Positions 1-5,797 of a stretch of DNA of 17,390 bases are shown piece by piece. The DNA is taken from positions 1-17,390 of the forward strand of contig JADINC010000016.1 of NCBI GenBank assembly GCA_017694255.1, read 5' to 3'. The notes beneath the pieces are model-generated. The model was not told the DNA's origin. It saw nothing but the letters and a program-made list of their open reading frames with translations, and ran no database searches. Source of the stretch: Candidatus Enterousia avistercoris (lineage in GTDB: Bacteria > Pseudomonadota > Alphaproteobacteria > Rs-D84). Position 1 is the first letter of the stretch; the number at the start of each line of letters is the position of its first letter. The translations under genes and the position numbers were made by a program.

Positions 1-618
1 AAATCAACATACCCCGAATACCCCGAAAAAGCACCAGACGACATATATTTCCCCAAAGCGACCACCATTGGACCCGGCAAATCAGCAGAGGGCATAACAG
101 GTATAATTCCAAATGGCGAGACCGGTGGTGGTCTGTGCTTTCCCAAAGATCGTGCTGTAACATTTGTTGCCGCGTTTAAGTTAACAGACTTTGAAAAGCG
201 CGAAGATATAAAAAAAGAAGACATAGAAAAATATCAGAACTATTACGGTAATTATGGTGATCAAATGTACCTGGTATGCATTAATGAAGAGAGTACTGGC
301 CTGGGGGCGACCGGCGAAAACCAAGGCGATCCCAACAACACAAACGCCGCCTATTACCCACATGGTAATACAATAACCTGCCCGGGGACGGGTGATGATA
401 TAGAAGGGCACTTCTTGTTCATCAATGCAACTCAGGGCCGATACATAACACCATTATATGAGGGCACATCCCCCGACCCATACCCCACGGCATATTATAA
501 CGGTGCCGACATCAACAGCCAATGCACCCAAGCCCTGGATGGGACCTGGTCTGGGGACAACTGTATAACAACACCACCAGAAAACTACCAGGTGAAATAT
601 ACAGAAACGATACAATAG
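1..618 (+). CDS. Hypothetical protein, 5'-truncated by the window edge
   Basis: The frame is open from base 1 to a TAG at 616-618, giving 205 residues of a longer protein; the first internal ATG is at 265 but the frame reads through upstream of it without a stop. The visible part is polar and rich in Asp, Asn, Tyr and Gly, with scattered cysteines (in GLCFPKD, LVCINEES, ITCPGTGDD, SQCTQALD and DNCITTPP). No transmembrane segment is visible. This composition resembles the secreted cysteine-rich proteins at 3057-4673 and 15781-17127, so an exported location is a reasonable inference, but the N-terminus is missing and I recognise no domain. No terminator follows; a strong promoter begins 25 nt after the stop. 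Confidence 0.75.
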   Translation, partial: KSTYPEYPEKAPDDIYFPKATTIGPGKSAEGITGIIPNGETGGGLCFPKDRAVTFVAAFKLTDFEKREDIKKEDIEKYQNYYGNYGDQMYLVCINEESTGLGATGENQGDPNNTNAAYYPHGNTITCPGTGDDIEGHFLFINATQGRYITPLYEGTSPDPYPTAYYNGADINSQCTQALDGTWSGDNCITTPPENYQVKYTETIQ

Positions 619-642
619 GAGTAAACTGAAACAAAAAACATA

Positions 643-671
643 TTGACAAAACGGTTTTACGTATATATTAT
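643..671 (+). promoter_or_regulatory. Strong sigma70-type promoter for the leader RNA and lipoprotein genes
   Basis: A perfect TTGACA at 643-648 is followed after exactly 17 nt by TATTAT at 666-671 (5 of 6 to TATAAT). Transcription should start near 678. It is the only convincing promoter seen between the upstream stop at 618 and the lipoprotein gene at 952, so it probably drives both the short terminated RNA and, by read-through, the lipoprotein genes. Confidence 0.7.
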
Positions 672-677
672 TATAAA

Positions 678-897
678 CAGATTACAGAATCTGGGGATAC
701 AGATGGTTGTAAAAAAATATCTTTTCTGTTTTTATTTTGGCGGTGCGCCGTCATGGCCACCATGCCCGCCAAATTGCGTGGCATGGGGGGGATCAGGGGG
801 GATAAAAAATCACACTTTCCTGGGTTCTACAAAAAATGATTTCATGTTAAACATGGCTAAACAGGTCCGGATTTTTTCGGGCCTGTTCGCTTTTTTT
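678..897 (+). ncRNA. Candidate structured leader RNA or small RNA, about 220 nt
   Basis: This segment lies between a strong promoter and an intrinsic terminator and has no credible coding content. It would start with a 6-bp hairpin (CAGATT at 678-683 with AATCTG at 688-693). A central stem TTTGGCGG with CCGCCAAA encloses a CATGG-CCA-CCATG hairpin; an alternative pairing, CCATGCC with GGCATGG, would disrupt both. Two long G runs follow, G7 at 785-791 and G6 at 796-801. It could be a free small RNA or an attenuation-type leader for the lipoprotein gene that starts 55 nt after the terminator. I do not recognise a known class: it lacks the 4.5S apical loop, the 6S layout and a tmRNA tag reading frame. 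Confidence 0.4.
860..897 (+). terminator. Intrinsic terminator upstream of the lipoprotein genes
   Basis: AACAGGTCCG at 860-869 pairs with CGGGCCTGTT at 878-887 (10 bp, one G-U pair, 8-nt loop). A T7 run follows at 891-897. It sits before the first lipoprotein gene rather than after a gene, so it either ends a small RNA or acts as an attenuator. Confidence 0.75.
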
Positions 898-951
898 GGG
901 AAAAAAATCAAAACAGCAAAACACTAAAAAAAAACCAAAGGAGTCAAAGCA

Positions 952-1455
952 ATGCGCTTTACAAAAAACTTGCCATACAAAATAAAACGCTTGGTCCCAG
1001 TATTGGGTCTGGCGGGCGCAGCGACCATGATGCCAGGCTGTGATAAATCAGATGAACCAATCCAGGCAACCCAGGATGCGGAATTACCGGTTATATCAGA
1101 ACCAAATCAAGAATTCTTGTACACATTTGACGAAAATGGCAATCGTATCGCCAGCGCAATGTTGCAATACTATATTGATAACCCCCAAATACGAACCATA
1201 TACCTGGTCCCAAAGGTGGGTGATTTTGCCGGATTTGATGCAATGGATATAGTCAGCTTTCGTCATAACGAACTGGAACAAGTATTCACATTTTCACCAA
1301 AAATTCGCGGACGTGGCGACTTCGTTTTTCCATGGCGCGAACCATCCAAGGTTCCAGAAGACAGTCTGTGGTTTGTTGAACACGGCTGGACTGTTAATAA
1401 AGCGCTAGCAGAACGACATGGATTTATTTTTAACAACCAAGGGAAACAAAAATGA
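952..1455 (+). CDS. Lipoprotein paralogue 1 of 4, unknown function
   Basis: The 167-residue product starts with a basic n-region (MRFTKNLPYKIKR), a hydrophobic stretch and a lipobox ending MMPGC, with the modified Cys at residue 30. The residues after it are DKSDEP; Asp at +2 is the Escherichia coli signal for staying in the inner membrane, so periplasm-facing inner-membrane anchoring is likely if that rule holds here. The C-terminal half carries motifs shared with the next three genes: TIYLVP, SPKIRGRGDF, and PEDSLWFVEHGWTVN. I do not recognise the domain. GGAG at 940-943 is a good ribosome-binding site, 8 nt before the ATG. The stop overlaps the next start (ATGA at 1452-1455), implying translational coupling. 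It is probably the first gene of a four-gene operon. Confidence 0.85.
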   Translation: MRFTKNLPYKIKRLVPVLGLAGAATMMPGCDKSDEPIQATQDAELPVISEPNQEFLYTFDENGNRIASAMLQYYIDNPQIRTIYLVPKVGDFAGFDAMDIVSFRHNELEQVFTFSPKIRGRGDFVFPWREPSKVPEDSLWFVEHGWTVNKALAERHGFIFNNQGKQK

Positions 1456-1937
1456 AAAAAACATTACCATATAAAATAAAACGTATTATTCCTGCATTGG
1501 GACTGGCGGGTGCGGCAGCGATGATGCCGGCCTGTGATAAATCAGATGAACCCACACCGCCCGCCCCAACACGCGAAATAGAACTGTACTTTGCGAATAA
1601 TTATTATGATAATATCGCCAACATGATTACAATTGGCGTGTTTGAACCCAGCCAAATGCTGATAGACTATGCCAACAATCCAGAAATAAAAACCATATAT
1701 CTGGTCCCCCAGGGCCAAGAATGGCATTTAATGTTTTCTAACAGCATAACTGCACTGCGTCATAAACTGTTGGGTCCACTGTTAGAATATTCACCAAAAA
1801 TCCGTGGCCGGGGCAGTTTTAACTTTCTCAGTGGCGAACCGTCCGAAGTTCCCGAAGACAGCCTGTGGTTTGTTCAAAACGGTTGGACAATTGACAGCTT
1901 TGTTTCAAAGGACGTTTTGCGTTCCAAACAAAGATAA
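1452..1937 (+). CDS. Lipoprotein paralogue 2 of 4, unknown function
   Basis: This 161-residue paralogue has the same layout: basic start (MKKTLPYKIKR), hydrophobic segment, lipobox MMPAC with Cys28, then DKSDEP. A variable middle follows with IELYF and TIYLVPQG, then YSPKIRGRGSF and PEDSLWFVQNGWTID. Its first codon overlaps the stop of the gene before it by four bases, so it is probably translated by reinitiation; no separate strong ribosome-binding site is needed. The signal and lipobox region is nearly the same as its neighbours even at DNA level, while the middle differs, a pattern of recent duplication with divergence or gene conversion of the ends. Function unknown; an inner-membrane lipoprotein by the Asp+2 rule. 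Confidence 0.85.
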   Translation: MKKTLPYKIKRIIPALGLAGAAAMMPACDKSDEPTPPAPTREIELYFANNYYDNIANMITIGVFEPSQMLIDYANNPEIKTIYLVPQGQEWHLMFSNSITALRHKLLGPLLEYSPKIRGRGSFNFLSGEPSEVPEDSLWFVQNGWTIDSFVSKDVLRSKQR

Positions 1938-1954
1938 AACAAATGGGGGAAACC

Positions 1955-2461
1955 ATGCACTTTACAAAAAACATTTCATATAAACTAAAACGCCTGGTCC
2001 CGGCATTGGGACTGGCGGGTGCGGCGGCGATGATGCCGGCCTGTGATAAATCCGATGAACCCATCATGCCCCAAACACCACCGTCCACCACCCCCATCGA
2101 AGTGGAATTATACTTTTCCGTCGATAATTTTAATGAAATTGCCGGCGACCTTCTTTATCGTGGCCCTGAACCATTCTACAGCCCCAGTGCGAAATTAAAA
2201 GATTATGCCTTGCAACCAGAAATATCAAATATATATCTGGTTCCACGTGGCACATGGTACCAATATGACACGTACGATATCCAGGCGTTATATTTCCATA
2301 CATTAAATCCGCTGTTAAAATATTCACCAAAAATTCGCGGCCGGGGTAATTTTGTCTTTACCCCCGGAACCGCCAGTTCCAGAGACAGTCTGTGGCTGGT
2401 CGAACATGGTTGGACCGTGAATCAACAAATGGCACAAAACATCAAATCAAAACAACGATAA
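1955..2461 (+). CDS. Lipoprotein paralogue 3 of 4, unknown function
   Basis: I place the start at the ATG at 1955, giving 168 residues beginning MHFTKNISYKLKR, because this aligns with paralogues 1 and 4 and puts GGGGGA (1945-1950) at ribosome-binding distance; an ATG at 1943 would add four residues but overlaps that site. The lipobox is MMPAC with Cys30, then DKSDEP. The middle has VELYF and NIYLVPRGTW, and the end has YSPKIRGRGNF and DSLWLVEHGWTVN. It lacks the PE before DSLW that the others keep. It follows paralogue 2 by 17 nt and precedes paralogue 4 by 14 nt, so one operon is likely. Function is not recognisable from sequence. Confidence 0.85.
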   Translation: MHFTKNISYKLKRLVPALGLAGAAAMMPACDKSDEPIMPQTPPSTTPIEVELYFSVDNFNEIAGDLLYRGPEPFYSPSAKLKDYALQPEISNIYLVPRGTWYQYDTYDIQALYFHTLNPLLKYSPKIRGRGNFVFTPGTASSRDSLWLVEHGWTVNQQMAQNIKSKQR

Positions 2462-2475
2462 CCCAGGATTAAAAA

Positions 2476-2967
2476 ATGCATTTCGTAAAAAATATTCCAT
2501 ATAAAATAAAACGTCTGGTCCCTGTATTGGGACTGGCGGGTGCAGCGACGATGATGCCGGGTTGTGATAAATCCGACGAACCAATTGCGCCACCAATCGA
2601 ACAACCGAAAACACGTGGCATAGAACTGTACTTTGACTACTATGATTATGAAAACATTGTATCCCAAAACCAGGACGGCACTTATACGCCTTCTGAAATT
2701 TTGAAAACATACGCAAATCAAAAAGACACCGTATATTTAATACCAACGGGCACATGGCTTTTTATAACCCCAGATGAAATAAAAGAAATACGACAAAAAA
2801 TCTTACAGCCCGCAATTGACTATTCACCAAAAATTCGCGGACGTGGTGATTTTGATTTTTCTACGGGTTTTCCATCAATGATTCCCGAAGACAGTCTGTG
2901 GTTTGTTGAACATGGATGGACTGTTAACAAACGGTTAAATCAAATATATAAATCGCACCAACGATAA
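2476..2967 (+). CDS. Lipoprotein paralogue 4 of 4, unknown function
   Basis: This 163-residue product begins MHFVKNIPYKIKR and has the lipobox MMPGC with Cys30 followed by DKSDEP. Its N-terminus is closest to paralogue 1 (both have GAATMMPGC). The middle has IELYF and VYLIPTGTW; the end has YSPKIRGRGDF and PEDSLWFVEHGWTVN. AGGA at 2465-2468 precedes the ATG by 7 nt. A strong hairpin terminator starts right after the stop, closing the four-gene set. The conserved ends and variable middle suggest a scaffold with a diversified surface, but ligand and partners are unknown. Confidence 0.85.
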   Translation: MHFVKNIPYKIKRLVPVLGLAGAATMMPGCDKSDEPIAPPIEQPKTRGIELYFDYYDYENIVSQNQDGTYTPSEILKTYANQKDTVYLIPTGTWLFITPDEIKEIRQKILQPAIDYSPKIRGRGDFDFSTGFPSMIPEDSLWFVEHGWTVNKRLNQIYKSHQR

Positions 2968-2998
2968 AAAAACGGCAATTTAAAATTGCCGTTTTTTT
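2968..2998 (+). terminator. Intrinsic terminator closing the lipoprotein operon
   Basis: AACGGCAATT at 2971-2980 pairs perfectly with AATTGCCGTT at 2984-2993 around a 3-nt loop, and flanking A and T runs extend the stem and give the U tract. It begins directly after the stop of paralogue 4. Confidence 0.9.
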
Positions 2999-3004
2999 AA
3001 ATCG

Positions 3005-3033
3005 TTGACACCACATAAAAAAACATGCACAAT
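3005..3033 (+). promoter_or_regulatory. Probable promoter of the cysteine-rich secreted protein gene
   Basis: A perfect TTGACA at 3005-3010 is followed after 17 nt by CACAAT at 3028-3033 (4 of 6). It lies between the lipoprotein operon terminator and the ATG at 3057, giving a short leader of about 17 nt. Confidence 0.5.
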
Positions 3034-3056
3034 CTATCATAGCTGATGGGGGTGGT

Positions 3057-4673
3057 ATGCATAAATTTTTATTTACATTTTTATCCGTTTTTGTAATCGG
3101 TTTTATGCCCGGAATCGCCACTGGATATGAATGTACCGACGATTATGGCACCTGTAACCGGGGATGTTATATGGACGCTTTTGGCGAATGTCAACGCTGT
3201 CCAGCCAATACATATCAAACCAAAGATCATCACAAGGAAACCAAATGCATAGACTGTGTCTACCCTGAAGGCACGACCAAAGTCGACACTGAAGGTTCCT
3301 TAAACTCACAGTGGGCCTGCAAATGGGTAATTACCTGTAATAACCATGAATATTTCGATATGAACGACCGCGAATGCAAACAATGTGACTCGGGTTCTAC
3401 AGGCAGAGAAGAAAGTTTTACATACCACGGCGACGGGATAGAAGCAGAAGGAAGGTTTTCCATACATGAACAGGCCCTAGCCGCGTATTCCAAAGAAAAC
3501 TATTGTGTTAAAAACCTCAAATACCCCCTATTACTAAAGAAAAACACACCACTGGATAAATTGGGACCAAAGTGGCCATCCCTGGATAGGTTCAAAGACT
3601 TTGAATATTATCCATCAAACAAAATTACAACATACCCCATAGAATATAAAGACCTGGAAATATGCGTAACAATAGTCAAAGACGATACTACAGGCAATGA
3701 ACAACCATATTTTTGCCCGTACGAATGTTCCGTTTGCTACGATGACATCGATCCAAACAACGATGGCCATTGGTTTTCCCCAAGCCAATTTCCCAGCAAT
3801 TATGCCATTCTTAACGGTGGCTTTCCCGACAAAACACTGGCATACTATTTGGTCGGCTACTACCCTGACCCTGATAACCCCAACCCGGTTTGCCAGTCCG
3901 ATGGCGAATCTCCATGCATAAACGGTGGCGAAACTATGGATAATATCTATGATTTTTACAATTTTACAACCGAAAAAATGAAAAATATATATGATAACAC
4001 TGCTAAAAAATATATTTTGCACGCAAATTACGACACATACGGACAATATACTAATGGTGCAAACGGGACATTTACAATTAAATATTGTTGCACACCAGAA
4101 GCTGAACCTGGATCATCTGAAAGCGGATGCAAATCTTTTACCACAGAAACTATAACATTATCTAGCTGTATAGCAGATGGATCATGTGAAATAACTACTG
4201 ACACTGACACTGACGGGAAACAAACCCAAACCGTAAAAATTATTGTCAAAGACATAGGCAAACTCTGCGAATCCAACAAGGCCCAAAATATAGGTTGTAA
4301 CCCTGGCGAATATATTTATGGCGTTTATAAATGCGAAGACGATGAAGGCAATGCTTGTTACAACACAAACGGTGAAACCGAAATAGAACCGGGGGATGAT
4401 ATAAGCATTCATGTAAATATACCCCAGGTTAACAGAACTATTGCCCCATCATGCGAACCATGCAAAATTGGTTATTATTGTCCTGGTGGTTCCAGCGATC
4501 CCATCCCATGTCCGGCGGGAACATCATCAGCGGCGGGGTCTTCCGCTGTTAGTAATTGCTATATGAACCCACAATATAACGATACTGGCACAAAATTTAC
4601 GGATTCCGTTGGGTCTTTCTATCTGCCCAGCGATGGTCCAATACGGCACTATGACCCAAATGGCCAAAATTAA
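3057..4673 (+). CDS. Secreted cysteine-rich protein with GCC2/GCC3-like repeats
   Basis: The 538-residue product starts with a signal peptide (MHKFLFTFLSVFVIGFMP, likely cut near GIATG before YEC). Cysteine clusters follow: GECQRCPANTY and CIDC near residues 40-65, CKQCDSG near 110, and CEPCKIGYYCPGG with CPAGTSSAAGSS near residues 470-500. The CxxCPxGT(Y/S) pattern resembles the ephrin-receptor-like GCC2/GCC3 family and other extracellular disulphide-rich repeats; this is by eye, not a search. The middle is rich in Asp, Asn and Tyr, with a TDTDTDGKQTQT run that could bind calcium. No transmembrane anchor or C-terminal sorting signal is visible. The ribosome-binding site is only G-rich (GGGGGTGG just before the ATG). 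Its stop overlaps that of pth on the other strand. Confidence 0.8.
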   Translation: MHKFLFTFLSVFVIGFMPGIATGYECTDDYGTCNRGCYMDAFGECQRCPANTYQTKDHHKETKCIDCVYPEGTTKVDTEGSLNSQWACKWVITCNNHEYFDMNDRECKQCDSGSTGREESFTYHGDGIEAEGRFSIHEQALAAYSKENYCVKNLKYPLLLKKNTPLDKLGPKWPSLDRFKDFEYYPSNKITTYPIEYKDLEICVTIVKDDTTGNEQPYFCPYECSVCYDDIDPNNDGHWFSPSQFPSNYAILNGGFPDKTLAYYLVGYYPDPDNPNPVCQSDGESPCINGGETMDNIYDFYNFTTEKMKNIYDNTAKKYILHANYDTYGQYTNGANGTFTIKYCCTPEAEPGSSESGCKSFTTETITLSSCIADGSCEITTDTDTDGKQTQTVKIIVKDIGKLCESNKAQNIGCNPGEYIYGVYKCEDDEGNACYNTNGETEIEPGDDISIHVNIPQVNRTIAPSCEPCKIGYYCPGGSSDPIPCPAGTSSAAGSSAVSNCYMNPQYNDTGTKFTDSVGSFYLPSDGPIRHYDPNGQN

Positions 4674-5191
4674 GACAATTTTATTTGTTCAATTGCGGAA
4701 TTAATGCGTGTCATTTCATCATCACTAAACCGCCCCAGCACCCAATCAGCCGGATTAATTGGAATGCCCAAATCACGCGGATGTCCAATTCCAATGCGTA
4801 TCCGGCGATAATCTGGCCCAACGGCGGCATCTATGGATTTTATACCATTGTGCCCCGCACTGCCCCCGCCAATTTTTTCACGCACATTGCCAACCTTTAA
4901 ATCCATATCGTCATGAATCACAATTAAATTTTCCAGCGGAATTTTATAAAACCGCATTATTGCCCCAACTGCCACGCCACTGTTATTCATAAACGTCTGG
5001 GGTAATGCAAACATAACACGCCGCCCGTTTATGTTTTCAGAATATGTCAATGCGTTATGTTCCCGCCGCCATCCAGAATTTTCCGGGACAAAATGCCGCA
5101 CCGCCATAAATCCAACATTATGACGCGTACGCGCATATTGGTCCCCCGGGTTCCCCAGTCCAACAACTAAAATCGGTTTATTTTCTTGCAT
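4670..5191 (-). CDS. pth: Peptidyl-tRNA hydrolase
   Basis: Pth cleaves the ester bond of peptidyl-tRNAs that fall off the ribosome, recycling the tRNA; it is a cytosolic monomer. The hallmark motifs are all present: GLGNPGDQY near the start, TRHNVGF with the catalytic His, FMNNSG, HDDMDL with the Asp that supports that His, and GHNGIKS. The length, 173 residues, is slightly short of the usual 185-195, mainly at the C-terminus. I chose the second in-frame ATG (5191) because AGAG lies 6 nt upstream of it; the ATG at 5197 directly abuts that AGAG and would add only Met-Tyr. The last codon overlaps the stop of the convergent cysteine-rich gene, with no terminator between. Confidence 0.96.
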   Translation of the reverse strand: MQENKPILVVGLGNPGDQYARTRHNVGFMAVRHFVPENSGWRREHNALTYSENINGRRVMFALPQTFMNNSGVAVGAIMRFYKIPLENLIVIHDDMDLKVGNVREKIGGGSAGHNGIKSIDAAVGPDYRRIRIGIGHPRDLGIPINPADWVLGRFSDDEMTRINSAIEQIKLS

Positions 5192-5216
5192 ATACATCTC
5201 TTTTTTCTATTATAAT
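5186..5216 (+). promoter_or_regulatory. Candidate promoter of the barrel gene, with a palindromic -10
   Basis: TATAAT at 5211-5216 has a weak TTGCAT at 5186-5191, 19 nt upstream, inside the start of pth. The -10 sits in the palindrome TATTATAATA, so a TATAAT is also read on the minus strand (5214-5209), facing pth. Both mRNAs would have very short leaders. Confidence 0.45.
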
Positions 5217-5236
5217 ATCATACAAAGGAGAAAAAT

Positions 5237-5773
5237 ATGAATCTAAAAGTTTCTGGCACACTGGTTGCAATTTCTGCCCTGTTTTTTTGCGCACCGTCAA
5301 ATGCCGCCCTGTTGCTTGACCCATATATCGGTGTAGACTTTGGCATTGGTGCCGCCACAGAATTTATAGACAGCGAAAGATTCACAGATAACGCACGTTC
5401 TTTTGGGGGAACCATTGGTCTGGATGTGCCAATATTCAGAATAGAATTGGAATATAACTATATGACACCCCAAGATGCACGTTTTCATTTGGGACTGATA
5501 AATTTATATGCAAAAATGCCCACCACCATAATCCAGCCATACATCGGCGCCGGTGTCGGAACAGTATTTAATGGCCGCATGCACGACACAGACATTGAAA
5601 AAATCACCGCATACCAGGCTATGTTGGGGCTGACATTTGATTTGCCGGTAATACCATTTAAAATCGATGTCGAAGGTCGGGTAATGTACATGCCAGAAAT
5701 TTATGACAACACAACCCCAGAACCCGATATCCTGCAATACGAAGGCCGCCTGAAATTACGTTATATATTCTAA
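5237..5773 (+). CDS. Small outer-membrane beta-barrel protein
   Basis: The 178-residue product has a signal peptide (MNLKVSGTLVAISALFFC, cleaved after SNA) and a mature part of alternating polar and hydrophobic residues that fits about eight beta strands: PYIGVDFGIG, FGGTIGLDVPIF, RIELEYNYM, INLYAKMP, IQPYIGAGVGTVF, YQAMLGLTFDLP, FKIDVEGRVMYM and GRLKLRYIF. The terminal Phe with alternating aromatic and hydrophobic residues is the classic Bam-complex signal. PYIGAGVG is typical of the OmpA-like or OmpW-like small barrel superfamily (OMP_b-brl type). AAAGGAG at 5223-5229 is a strong ribosome-binding site. polA follows by 24 nt with no promoter or terminator seen, so the two are probably cotranscribed. 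The cargo or role is unknown. Confidence 0.8.
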   Translation: MNLKVSGTLVAISALFFCAPSNAALLLDPYIGVDFGIGAATEFIDSERFTDNARSFGGTIGLDVPIFRIELEYNYMTPQDARFHLGLINLYAKMPTTIIQPYIGAGVGTVFNGRMHDTDIEKITAYQAMLGLTFDLPVIPFKIDVEGRVMYMPEIYDNTTPEPDILQYEGRLKLRYIF

Positions 5774-5797
5774 AATTTATAAAACACTGGGTTAAAT

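Noticed and set aside
785..801. Possible G-quadruplex from the G7 and G6 runs
   Set aside because: Only two tracts lie close together; a full four-tract motif would need long loops, so I mention it only as part of the leader.
861..887. CAGGTCCGG resembling the apical motif of 4.5S (SRP) RNA
   Set aside because: The AAGGAAGCAG loop that must follow is absent; the sequence is better read as the terminator stem.
643..927. Open frame of 94 codons in the leader region
   Set aside because: It begins inside the -35 box, crosses the terminator hairpin, has no ribosome-binding site and no protein-like composition.
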